From positions 7,316,001 through 7,380,000 of the forward strand of contig NZ_JACHMP010000001.1 of assembly GCF_014204985.1 (NCBI RefSeq): DNA of 64,000 nt, in the 5' to 3' direction. The notes below the pieces were generated by a model. It was not told the DNA's origin. It saw only the letters and a program-made list of their open reading frames with translations, and searched no databases. This document shows, piece by piece, positions 17,042-25,250 of this stretch; the stretch's first letter is position 1; each line of letters begins with the position of its first letter. A program made the translations under genes and the position numbers. The DNA is from Streptosporangium becharense (GTDB lineage Bacteria > Actinomycetota > Actinomycetes > Streptosporangiales > Streptosporangiaceae).

Positions 17042-18071
17042 ATACTTCCCCGATCTGGAGAAGTCGCTCGGTACGGCTAGAGCATGTGCGGTCTTCGGCA
17101 CATCCCGGGCCACGCTGCATCGGCACCGCAACCCCGCCCCGCCCCGGCTGGGGCCGCGCCGACCGTTTCACCACCCGGCCGAGTTGACCGAGCAGGAGCG
17201 CGCCCAGGCGCTGGCGGCGCTGGACTCGCCCCGCTTCGCCGACAAGTCCCCGGGCCAGGTGTGGGCCACCCTGCTGGACGAGGGCGTCTACCTATGCTCG
17301 CAGGCCACCATGTACCGGTTGCTGCGGATGCGCGGCACCTCGGGTGAGCGCCGTGCCCAGGCCGTCCACCCGGCCCGCAAGAAACCCGAGCTGACCGCCG
17401 ACGGCCCGAACCAGGTGTGGTCATGGGACATCACGAAACTGAAAGGCCTGACGCGCGGGGTCTATTACCTGCTGTACGTCATCCTCGACATCTTCTCGCG
17501 GAAAGTCATCTGGTGGGAGATCTGGCCCACCGAGACCGGCGTTCTCGCCAAGGAGTTCATCGAGCACGCGATCGCCGCCAACGACGGGATCGCTCCAGAA
17601 GCGATCCACGCCGACCGCGGCACCGCGATGACGTCGAACACCGTCTCCGGGCTGCTGGCGCTGCTGGGCATCGACCAGTCCCATTCCCGGCCGCGTGTGT
17701 CCAACGACAACCCGTATTCCGAAGCGCAGTTCAAGACGCTCAAGTTCTGTCCGGCGTTCCCGGGTGAGTTCGGGTCCATCGAGGACGCGAACGTCTTCTG
17801 CGGGCAGTTCTTCCGGTACTACAACACCGAGCACCGCCATTCCGGGATCGGGATGCACACCCCGGGGTCGGTGCACGACGGCTCGGCACTCGAGATCCAG
17901 GCCCGGCGAGCAGCGACCCTGAACGCGGCGTTCCTGGCGCATCCCGAGCGGTTCCGTGGTCGGCGGCCGAGTCCGCCTCCGCTGCCCTCCCGGGTGTGGA
18001 TCAACAAGCCGTCGACGGGTCTTGAAGCCGGCGAAGCCGCGGCCTCAGCACAGACACCGAACGTGGCTTGA
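16914..18071 (+). CDS. IS3-family OrfB (DDE integrase-type transposase)
   Basis: The catalytic subunit, with real homology from about 17030 (LDEYFPDLEKSLGTARACAV). The D-D-E residues are visible in VWSWDITKLKG, IHADRGTAM and NPYSEAQFK, and the C-terminal YYNTEHRHSGIGMHTP motif is intact. It is normally translated as an OrfAB fusion by frameshifting from the upstream OrfA; the ATG at 16914 overlaps OrfA and is probably not the true start. The catalytic domain looks complete. Confidence 0.8.
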   Translation: MRNSPANSERPERPWTSRESIRAAAGHLKQRGLRQELNRVLDEYFPDLEKSLGTARACAVFGTSRATLHRHRNPAPPRLGPRRPFHHPAELTEQERAQALAALDSPRFADKSPGQVWATLLDEGVYLCSQATMYRLLRMRGTSGERRAQAVHPARKKPELTADGPNQVWSWDITKLKGLTRGVYYLLYVILDIFSRKVIWWEIWPTETGVLAKEFIEHAIAANDGIAPEAIHADRGTAMTSNTVSGLLALLGIDQSHSRPRVSNDNPYSEAQFKTLKFCPAFPGEFGSIEDANVFCGQFFRYYNTEHRHSGIGMHTPGSVHDGSALEIQARRAATLNAAFLAHPERFRGRRPSPPPLPSRVWINKPSTGLEAGEAAASAQTPNVA

Positions 18072-18097
18072 TGTCTCAACAGGTTTGACAGGTACCG

Positions 18098-18570
18098 GGT
18101 CCTGCACACTGGCCGGGCGCACCATCACCGCCAGCAGCAGCCCGAGGGTATCGGTGACCACGAACCGCTTGCGGCCGTTGATCTTCTTGTTCGCGTCGTA
18201 GCCGCGACTGCCGGCCCCGACGGTGTCGGCACCCTTGACACTCTGACTGTCCATCACCGCCGCCGACGGCTCGTCTTCACGGCCGGCGTTCCTGCGGACC
18301 CGCCGGCGCAGCACATCCACAATCCGCTGGGTCACGCCTTGATCCTCCCAGCGCACGAAGTGCCAGTACACCGTCTGCCAGGGCGGGAAGTCGACCGGAA
18401 GCTGCCGCCAGGCGCAGCCGGTCCGCACCACGTACAAGATCGCATCCACGATCTCCCGGCGCGGATGCTTCTCCTTGCGGCCGTCCCAATGCGGAGCGGG
18501 AAGCAGCGGTTCGATCAGCACCCACTGTTCATCGGTCAGATCAGAGGGGTAAAAACCGTTGTCGTGTCAT
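18098..18570 (-). pseudogene. N-terminal part of the interrupted IS5-family transposase, frameshifted
   Basis: It reads YPSDLTDEQWVLIEPLLPAP, then RTGCAWRQLPVDFPPW, VMDSQSVKGADT (first catalytic Asp) and VTDTLGLLLAVMV, ending VQD at the IS3 insertion. The expected start MTRQRF (ATG at 18570) is one base out of frame: the T run at 18551-18555 has five T's on the coding strand where four would keep the frame. It is therefore doubly broken, by frameshift and insertion. Confidence 0.8.
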
Positions 18571-18629
18571 GGTCCTGCCTGTACCCCGTCATACGACGGC
18601 TTCACGATCAGCTCTCAAACACGTTCTGA

Positions 18630-19747
18630 GTGGGTGTTTGATCCCATGAGATAGTGAATCGCCCGATCCATTCGGTAGCCTGCGTGCCCGGTTTGTGTGC
18701 TTTCGATGGATTCCGAAATGGCGGCCTTCGATGAACGGGCTGCTGAGTGCCGGTCTCATCCAGGAAAATCCTGTCTCATCCCAAGACGTGGTGCCCTGTC
18801 CTTACCTGCCGGTGAGGAATGCCATTCGAGGTCTGGGCGGCCGATGTGCCGCACGATACGCCGGAAGCATGGCCGAGCAGCGCCCCTACCCCAGCGACCT
18901 GTCCGACGCCCGCTGGGCGCTCGTCGAGCCGGTGCTGAGCGCCTGGCGCGCCGACCGCCGAGGCAAAGGCCTGGACATCGGGCGGCCGTGTGAACATGAC
19001 CTGCGCGCCATTATGAACGCCATCCTCTACGTCGACCGCACCGGCATCCCCTGGCGCTACCTGCCGCACGAGTACCCGCCCTGGCAGAGTGTCTACGGCT
19101 ACTTCGCCCACTGGCAGAACGACGGCGTCTTCACCCAGCTCAACAGCCTGCTGCGACGTCTGGCCCGCACCGCGGAAGGCCGCGATCCCGACCCCACGGC
19201 CTGCGTCATCGACGCCCAAAGCGTCAAGACCTCCGCCAACGTCCCCGCCGCCGGCCAAGGCTACGACGCGGGCAAGAAGATCGCCGGCCGCAAGCGCAGC
19301 ATCGTCACCGACACCCTCGGACTGCTGCTGGCGGTCATGGTCACCGCTGCCAGCGTCTCCGATGGCGCCGCCGGTCTGCCCCTGCTGACCCAGGCCGCCG
19401 CAGACAACCCGACGATCACCAAGGCCTGGGCCGACAGCGCCTACCGCACCAAAGTCATCGAAGGCGGCGCCGCTTTGGGCATCGATGTCGAAGTCGTCCG
19501 CCGCGACCCCGCCACCAGGGGATTCACCGCCCTACCGCGGCGTTGGGTCGTCGAACGAACTCTGGGCTGGCTGATGTTCCACCGCCGCCTGGTGCGCGAC
19601 TACGAAGCCCTACCGGCCCGCTCCGAAGCCATGATCCACATCGCCATGATCGACCTCATGAGCCGCCGCCTCACCCGCGAATCCACCCCAACCTGGCGAG
19701 GCGCCTGAAACACTAATCAGACAGAACTCCCGGGATCAAACACCCAC
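18630..19747 (+). mobile_element. Intact IS5-family element
   Basis: An 1118-bp element with perfect 16-bp terminal inverted repeats GTGGGTGTTTGATCCC (18630-18645; inverted 19732-19747) and a TGA target duplication (18627-18629, 19748-19750), consistent with the TNA duplications of this family. It abuts the right end of the older IS5 element, and its transposase is uninterrupted, so it is likely recent. Confidence 0.93.
18869..19708 (+). CDS. IS5-family DDE transposase
   Basis: A complete 279-aa transposase starting MAEQRPYPSDLSDARWALVE. Catalytic residues are recognisable as Asp in CVIDAQSVKTS, Asp in AWADSAYR and Glu in RRWVVERTLGWLMFHRR. The ATG at 18869 is chosen because homology begins there; longer frames from 18695 extend through the IS leader. 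It resembles the broken transposase next door in layout, but the two are clearly different elements. Confidence 0.92.
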   Translation: MAEQRPYPSDLSDARWALVEPVLSAWRADRRGKGLDIGRPCEHDLRAIMNAILYVDRTGIPWRYLPHEYPPWQSVYGYFAHWQNDGVFTQLNSLLRRLARTAEGRDPDPTACVIDAQSVKTSANVPAAGQGYDAGKKIAGRKRSIVTDTLGLLLAVMVTAASVSDGAAGLPLLTQAAADNPTITKAWADSAYRTKVIEGGAALGIDVEVVRRDPATRGFTALPRRWVVERTLGWLMFHRRLVRDYEALPARSEAMIHIAMIDLMSRRLTRESTPTWRGA

Positions 19748-19792
19748 TGAGTGAGGGGCCCGCATTCTTCGGACAGCTTCTTGATGATTACT

Positions 19793-19990
19793 TCATGCTG
19801 CAAGCCACCGGCTCAGGTACTCGTTGTGGACCTCGATCGGCCCGCCGAGTTGGGCGTGCGCGGCATACAGCGGGAGCTGGACGGCTTTTTCTGCGAAGCC
19901 CTTGCTCGCCCTTGCGGCGGTAGCAGGTGAGCGTGCGGTAGATCGGACAGGTGCGCTCACCGGGCTTGGCGCAGACCAGCCCGGCGATCG
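19793..19990 (-). pseudogene. IS630-family transposase remnant
   Basis: On the minus strand the sequence encodes IYRTLT..YRRKGE, then after a frame break AEKAVQLPLYAAHAQLGGPI, matching the central catalytic region of the IS630 transposase at 22738-23340 (LIYRTLTYHRRK, AHAQLGGPI). Only about 65 codons survive, cut on the right by the IS3 element at about 20011. No start and no complete domain remain. Confidence 0.7.
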
Positions 19991-20045
19991 AGGTGGATCA
20001 CCCCGGGTTGGTTGGAGGCTCCTGAACCTGAAAGGGTGAGGAGCT

Positions 20046-20366
20046 ATGGCACCACCGAGGAAGTACAGCTCTGAGCTGCGTGAACGTGCGGTTCGGATGG
20101 TCTTTGAGCTTCGTGAGCAGACGGGCGAGCGGACAGGCACGATCGCCCGGGTCGCCGACCAGCTCGGGGTGCATCGGGAGGCGTTGCGGACGTGGATCCG
20201 GCAGGCCGAGGTCGATGGCGGGCAGCGTCCGGGCCGGACGACGTCCGATGCTCAGCGCATCGGAGAGCTCGAACGTGAAGTGCGTGAGTTGCGGCGGGCG
20301 AACGAGATCTTGAAAGCGGCGTCGGCGTATTTCGCCCGGGAACTCGGCCCCAAACTGCCGCGCTAG
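20046..20366 (+). CDS. IS3-family OrfA
   Basis: A complete 106-aa DNA-binding subunit: KYSSELRERAVRMVFELRE helix-turn-helix, GVHREALRTWIRQAEVDGG recognition region, and the C-terminal heptad zone IGELEREVRELRRANEILKA. The ATG at 20046 follows GAGGAG. OrfB begins in the minus-one frame at about 20363, so frameshifting within the last codons would make OrfAB, as is usual for IS3 elements. Confidence 0.9.
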   Translation: MAPPRKYSSELRERAVRMVFELREQTGERTGTIARVADQLGVHREALRTWIRQAEVDGGQRPGRTTSDAQRIGELEREVRELRRANEILKAASAYFARELGPKLPR

Positions 20367-20959
20367 TCGAGTTCGTCGATACCCATCGTGAACAGTTCGG
20401 TGTGGAGCCGATCTGTGCTGTGCTGGAAGTTTCTCCGTCCACGTATTGGGCGGCCAAGAAGCGGGAGTCGAGTCCGTCGGCTCGTGCGGTCCGAGACGAA
20501 TACCTGAAAGGAGAGATTCTGCGGGTGTGGAACGGCCCGGGACGCGGTCTTCATGGGGCGCGGAAGGTGTGGGGACAGCTCAATCGGGAGGAAATCACGA
20601 TGGCCCGGTGCACGGTCGAGCGGCTGATGCGCGAGCTCGGGCTTGCTGGGGTGACCGCAGGCCGTAAGCGGCCCCGCACCACTACCTCCGGCCAGGACCG
20701 GCCGGGTGACCTGCTGGAACGCGACTTCACCGCTGACCGGCCGGATCTGCGATGGGTCGCGGACATCACCTATGTGGCGACCGCGGTCGGCTGGGTCTAC
20801 ACCGCGTTCGTGCAGGATCTGTACTCGCGGCGGATCGTTGGTTGGCAGGTCGCCGACCACCTGGGCGCTGACCTGGCACTCGACGCCTTGGAAATGGCGA
20901 TCTGGTCTCGCGGAGGTGACGTCGGCGGCCTCGTCCACCACTCGGATAGAGGAGTTCAA
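20363..20959 (+). pseudogene. IS3-family OrfB, N-terminal part (interrupted by IS30)
   Basis: It reads LVEFVDTHREQFGVEPICAV, then LRWVADITYVATAVGWVYTA (first Asp) and HHSDRGVQ (second Asp), where the frame is broken by the IS30 element at 20960. The remainder resumes at 22412. Rejoining at the duplicated CAA gives GVQCTSIRYAERL, the expected family sequence. Confidence 0.88.
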
Positions 20960-22411
20960 GGCGGATTCAACCGGTCGTCGCAACACCTTGATCCGGAGGT
21001 GTTGCATGGGCAGACCAGCGGGGTGGATGACGACGCGCACCGGGCGGTCGGCGATGCGGTCACCGGGACGGCCTCCGATCCGTCGGGACGTGGAGCGAGC
21101 GTTCTGGAGGAAGATCGCAGAGGGGCTGACAAGCGAGGATGCCGCCCTGGCCTGCGGCGTGTCGGGGCCGGTCGGGTCTCGGTGGTTCCGCGAGGGTGGC
21201 GGCATGCCGTTGATCGAACTCAGTCCGCCATCCGGCAGGTACCTGTCGTTCACCGAGCGGGAGGAGATCGCCCCTGCTCAAGGCTCAGCACAAGGGGGTT
21301 CGCGAGATCGCGCGCTGCTTGGGCCGGTCGCCCTCGACCATCTCGCGGGAACTGCGGCGCAACGCCGCCACGCGAGGTGGCCGCCTGGACTACCGGGCAT
21401 CGATCGCGCAGTGGAAGGCCGAGCTGATGGCGCGGCGCCCCAAGACGCCGAAACTGGTGGCCGATGACCGGCTACGGGAGTACGTGCAGGCCCGGCTGGC
21501 CGGTCAGCTTCAGGGGCCGGACGGCAAACCGGTAACCGGTCCGCGCCCGTCAGCCTGGAAGGGCCGGAACAAGCCCCGGCGTCAAGACCGCCGGTGGGCG
21601 CTGTCGTGGAGTCCTGAGCAGATCTCCAACCGGCTCAAGGTGGACTTCCCCGATGATGAGTCCATGCGCATCTCGCACGAGGCGATCTACCAGGCCCTGT
21701 TCATCCAGGGCCGCGGAGCGCTCAACCGCGAGCTGGTCGCCTGCCTGCGCACCGGTCGTGCGCTGCGTGTCCCACGCGCTCGCAGCCGGCGTCAGGCCCG
21801 CGGCCATGTCACCCCGGACGCGGTGATCAGTCAGCGGCCCGCTGAGGTGGAGGACCGCGCCGTCCCAGGCCATTGGGAGGGCGACCTCATCATCGGCACC
21901 GGCCGCTCCGCGATCGGGACCCTGGTGGAGCGCACCACCCGGTTCACCCTTCTGCTGCACCTGCCCCGGATGGAGGGCTACGGCACTCAGGAACGGGTGA
22001 AGAACGGCCCGGCGCTGGCCGGCCGCGGTGCCGAAGCCGTGCGGGACGCGATCGCCAAGGAGATCACCGGGTTGCCCGAGCAGCTGCGCCGCTCGCTGAC
22101 CTGGGACCGGGGGACGGAATTGGCCCAGCATGCACAACTGCGCATCGACACCGGCGTGCAGGTCTATTTCGCCGACCCTCATAGCCCCTGGCAGCGTGGC
22201 ACCAACGAGAACACCAACGGCCTGTTGCGGCAGTACTTTCCCAAAGGCACCGACCTGTCACGATGGAATGCCGAGGAGTTGGCCGCTGTTGCGTTCGCGC
22301 TCAACACCAGGCCCCGCAAGACCCTCGGATGGAGAACACCGGCTGAGGCTTTCAGCGATCATCTAGACTCGCTGCTGAGCAGCAGTGTTGCGACGACCCC
22401 TTGAACCTGAG
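20960..22411 (+). mobile_element. IS30-family element nested in IS3 OrfB
   Basis: A 1452-bp element with imperfect 27-bp terminal inverted repeats (20960-20986; inverted 22385-22411; 21 matches, ending in the shared GGTCGTCGCAACAC core) and a CAA target duplication (20957-20959, 22412-22414). Excision restores the host transposase frame exactly. Confidence 0.88.
21006..22404 (+). pseudogene. IS30-family transposase with a single-base frameshift
   Basis: The N-terminal part runs in one frame from ATG 21006 (MGRPAGWMTTRTGR to LSFTEREEIA). The rest runs in the next frame from LLKAQHKGVREIARCLGRSP to the stop at 22404. The break is at CCCC (21271-21274), where three C's would give the expected EEIALLKAQHKG. 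The C-terminal part keeps the DDE domain (HWEGDLIIGTGRSAIGTLVE, LTWDRGTELAQH, WQRGTNENTNGLLRQYFPKG). Either a recent inactivating insertion, a translational frameshift site, or a sequencing error in a C run. Confidence 0.85.
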
Positions 22412-22726
22412 CAATGCACTTCCATCCGCTATGCGGAACGGCTCGACCAGGTCGGCGCGGCGCGTTCTGTTGGCAGCAAGGGGGACTCGTATGACAATGC
22501 AGCAGCCGAGTCCCTGAACAGTCTCTACAAGAAGGAGCTCATCGACTTCTATGGCGGCTGGAAAGGCATCATGGACGTGACTATCGCTACGATGGAGTGG
22601 GTTGCCTGGTTCAATTCTGAACGGCTACATTCTTACTGCGGGAACGTCCCTCCGGCCGAGTACGAGGAGAGGTTCCACCGATCGACCGCCGGCACTGACC
22701 TGACGGCCGAGAACCAAGCGATCTAG
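22412..22726 (+). pseudogene. IS3-family OrfB, C-terminal part
   Basis: This continues the transposase broken at 20959: CTSIRYAERLDQVGAARSVG, then GDSYDNAAAESLNSLYKKEL with the third catalytic residue (Glu in AAAESLNS) and the terminal WFNSERLHSYCG motif. It has no start of its own and ends at TAG 22724-22726. Confidence 0.88.
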
Positions 22727-22737
22727 CCTCCAACTTC

Positions 22738-23340
22738 GCCGGGGCGATCCACACCCGGGCGGCCCGGGACTCCAAGCTGTGCTTGGCCGATGAATCCGGC
22801 CAGAGCCTGAGACCGCCCAAAGGACGAACGTGGGCACCCGCGGGCCGCACCCCGGTCCTGCCGGTCGCCTACAGCGGAGCGGGGCGCACCTCGATCGCCG
22901 GGCTGATCTGCATCAAACCCGGCCGGCGGACCCGCCTGATCTACCGCACGCTCACCTACCACCGCCGCAAAAACGAGCCCAAGGGCTTCGGAGAGAAAGC
23001 CTTCCAAGCCCTGCTGAGCGTCGCGCACGCCCAGCTCGGCGGGCCGATCTCGCTGATGTGGGACAACCTGCCCGAGCACGTCAGCGCCGAGATGCGCACC
23101 TGGATCGCGGCCCAGGCCGACTGGCTGCTGGTCTATCGGCTCCCACCGTACGCACCCGATCTCAACCCGGCCGAGGGCATCTGGTCCAACCTGCGCACCA
23201 AGGTCCTCAACTTCACCGTTCACGGCATCGACCAGCTCACCGTGTTGATCAAGAGTCGGCTCAAATCCATGCAGTACCGGCCTGACCTGCTCAACGGGTT
23301 CGTCGCCGAGACCGGACTCGCGATCTCCGATCAGGCGTAA
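22738..23340 (+). pseudogene. IS630-family transposase, C-terminal part
   Basis: About 200 codons of the DDE domain: CLADESGQSLRPPKGRTWAP (first Asp), PISLMWDNLPEHVSAEM (second Asp) and PPYAPDLNPAEGIWSNLR (Glu). The N-terminal winged-helix part is missing, cut by the right end of the IS3 element. A separate N-terminal IS630 fragment at 24831-25250 may come from the same or a sister copy. Confidence 0.85.
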
Positions 23341-23360
23341 CCTCCGGCTTTCTTCCTCGG

Positions 23361-23686
23361 TACGGCGACGCGTGCACCGGTCCCGCGCCGGTCGTTCCAG
23401 CCGTGCGCGGCCGTGCCCTTGGCCGGCAGCGCCTCCAGTCGGGCGGCCTGCTCATCGGTGAGTTCGCAGGCGGACTTGCGCGTCATGCCCGGCGGGTGGG
23501 CCACCCGCGGTGGCTGGATTCCTCCGGAGGACATGTCCGCTGTCGGCGCCGCAGTGCCTCGCGCCGCTGTCGCCCGGTGTCGGACGCTCCTCCGCTTCTG
23601 CCGGAGCACCTGATACTTCCCGGCTGCCACCTGGGAAAACAGTGAGAATGAGCGCTCTGAACGATGCGTGACGCCCGGATTTTTTC
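23361..23686 (-). repeat. 326-bp inverted repeat, left copy (IS5-type N-terminal remnant)
   Basis: Reading the minus strand, this matches 26962-27287 almost base for base. It includes the frame start MTRKSACELTDEQAARLEAL, typical of the N-terminus of an IS5-family transposase. It is joined directly to the end of the IS630 fragment at about 23360. Together with the right copy it brackets a 3.3-kb segment. Confidence 0.85.
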
Positions 23687-24023
23687 ATCAGTGGAAACAT
23701 GAAACGTCTAGCTGTTAAGTCGAGACTCAGGAATCGCCACTTCTGTCAGGGGATTTATGCTCTACGGAGGCCGAGGCGCAAAGTAGTGTTGCACAGCGTG
23801 ATCCACTGTCGCTGACAGTGGATTGTCAAACGCTTCTCAAGTGAAATAAAGTTCCCACGAGGCAGGCAAGTGGCGCTTTGGAGCAGCTATAGCAGCAGTG
23901 ATTTCTGAACACTAACCAGGGAAGATGATTCCCAAGTCTGTCGTCCGGAAATATTGCCTAGCCAACTCCGTAGCCTACGCGCCTCCGATGAACCCAAATC
24001 CTCCCAACGAAAGGGAACCAGAC
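23687..24023. other. AT-richer intergenic region upstream of the tendamistat-like gene
   Basis: A 337-bp stretch of clearly lower GC than the rest of the window. No gene is supported. It holds the perfect palindrome at 23801-23823 and probably the promoter of the secreted protein. Confidence 0.5.
23801..23823. promoter_or_regulatory. Perfect 10-bp inverted repeat (operator or small hairpin)
   Basis: ATCCACTGTC-GCT-GACAGTGGAT is an exact inverted repeat with a 3-nt centre, 200 bp upstream of the secreted-protein gene. It has no T-tract and is far from any upstream gene end, so an operator is more likely than a terminator. Confidence 0.45.
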
Positions 24024-24347
24024 ATGCGGAAGAAGATGGTTCTAGCCTCCCTCGCGGCCGCTCTAAGCATCGTCAGTGCCGCCCCGGCCACCGCCGCCAT
24101 CGCCGACTTCACCCCTGCTCCCGATACCACCGCCACTGACGCCGCTTTCGCCGGTACGGCGCCTGCCTGTATCACCCGGGATGTGAAATCCGGCCAGGTA
24201 GAGCTGTACAACAGCTGCAGCACAGCCATGAGTGTTAGGGTAATCCTCGACTGGGCTCCGGACTCCGATTGCATTCACCTTAAGCGGCACGAGCGCTTCT
24301 TCTACAACTGGACGATCGGAACCTATATGCGCGTCGAAGTCTGCTAG
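24024..24347 (+). CDS. Small secreted four-cysteine protein, tendamistat-like pattern
   Basis: A 107-aa protein with a Sec signal peptide (MRKKMVLASLAAALSIVSAA, probable cleavage after ATAA near residue 25). The mature part has four cysteines at 49, 65, 83 and 107. The first two gaps (15 and 17 residues) equal those of tendamistat, the Streptomyces alpha-amylase inhibitor, as I recall its sequence; the last gap is 23 versus 27. The amylase-binding Trp-Arg-Tyr loop of tendamistat is absent between the first two cysteines, so another target is likely if the fold is shared. The ATG at 24024 has AAGGGA upstream. It is an isolated gene inside the IS-bounded segment; function unknown. Confidence 0.75.
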   Translation: MRKKMVLASLAAALSIVSAAPATAAIADFTPAPDTTATDAAFAGTAPACITRDVKSGQVELYNSCSTAMSVRVILDWAPDSDCIHLKRHERFFYNWTIGTYMRVEVC

Positions 24348-24385
24348 AAAGTGTTTGGCAGCTCGACCTAGTGAAGTCAGAGCAT

Positions 24386-24485
24386 TAAGGATGCAATGAC
24401 AGGGTTCGTGAGATAGCGGCTGGCGATTTTGTCGAAATGGTCGGCCACGGTCCGCTACTGATTGGGCTTGTCAAGACATCGTTCG
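24386..24485 (-). pseudogene. IS5-type transposase C-terminal remnant
   Basis: On the minus strand a short stretch reads RCLDKPNQ, a stop, then RTVADHFDKIASRYLTNPVI, resembling the C-terminal FNRLKQWRAVATRFDKLA.RY segment of IS5-family transposases. It is too short and broken to be coding. The rest of 24348-24830 holds no gene that I can support. Confidence 0.5.
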
Positions 24486-24830
24486 GCCAGGCTGCGTCCC
24501 TTATAGGCGGTCGCGTCGGAGGCGGGAGGGCGTCAAGGAGGCCCTCCCGCTTTCGGTTGGCCTGATCCAGGCGCTTGAGCACCGTTACTGGAAGCCGGTT
24601 GGGGGGCCTTCGAAGTCGCTGGGGTTATGTTTCCAGAAATAGGGTGTCGAGGTAACTCTTCGGCACCCTATCATCGCACCCTGACCTGTATTGATATGCC
24701 ACGGTTTACCTCGTCGCCTCCTGCGATAATCGAAAAACGATATCAATATGCGGTGGTCTGCCTGGTACTAAGGTTGAACTTGTGGTGTCGTAGGTCTTGA
24801 CGTGCCTTGATTGCCGGGTATATCGGCAAC

Positions 24831-25250
24831 GTGAGATACGCGCAGGGCGGAGGACTGTCCGCCGAGCGAAGAGCGTTCCGCGAACGGCTACGGTTACAGG
24901 CGGCCAAGAGGTTCGCCCGGGATGAGTCCAGCACGGCCATTGCGTGGGACCTGCGGATCAGTGTCCGCTCCGTTCAACGATGGAAGAGGGACTGGCAGGG
25001 CGGCGGGGCCACGGCGTTGCGTTCGCACGGACCGGCCTCTCTGCCCCGGCTCGGTGAGCGACAACTCACCGTCCTGGAACAGGAACTGGTCAAAGGGCCC
25101 GTCTGGCACGGCTGGCCGGACCAGCGCTGGACCCTGGCCCGCATCAAGACCCTGATCGGCCGGCGCTTCCACCTGACCTACACCCTGCAAGGGGTGCGCA
25201 AACTGCTGCGCCGCAACGGCTACACCTGCCAGGTCCCGGGCCGCCGCGCT
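24831..25250 (+). pseudogene. IS630-family transposase, N-terminal part
   Basis: It starts at GTG 24831 (MRYAQGGGLSAERRAFRERL) and covers the double helix-turn-helix region (RISVRSVQRWKRDWQGGG, HGWPDQRWTLARIKTLIGRR), ending GYTCQVPGRRA. The frame is then broken by the left end of an IS481-like element at about 25251. The catalytic domain is absent, so it cannot transpose. Confidence 0.85.

Larger units (their letters stand above)
16488..18097 (+). mobile_element. IS3-family element nested in the IS5 transposase
   Basis: A 1.6-kb element. Its ends share TGTCA...CCTGT...TGAGACA (about 16493-16512 left; 18072-18090 right, inverted). GGTCC flanks it at 16483-16487 and 18098-18102 as a likely target duplication; collapsing it rejoins the host transposase frame. 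The end calls could be off by a few bases. Confidence 0.75.
16091..18625. mobile_element. IS5-family element interrupted by a nested IS3-family element
   Basis: Terminal inverted repeats of 22 bp with 21 matches (16091-16112 and 18604-18625, starting AACGTGTTTGAGAG) bound an element whose own transposase is on the minus strand. CTGA occurs just outside both ends, with a one-base offset on the left. Removing the internal insert (16488-18097 plus one GGTCC copy) leaves about 920 bp, a normal IS5-family size. It inserted in the acetyltransferase gene. Confidence 0.85.
20011..22734 (+). mobile_element. IS3-family element carrying a nested IS30 element
   Basis: Ends are marked by the 10-bp inverted repeat GTTGGAGGCT (20011-20020; inverted 22725-22734). 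Removing the IS30 insert and one CAA leaves about 1.27 kb, a normal IS3-family size. No matching target duplication is seen outside the ends, and the flanks are fragments of two oppositely oriented IS630 copies, suggesting later deletion or recombination through this element. Confidence 0.75.
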
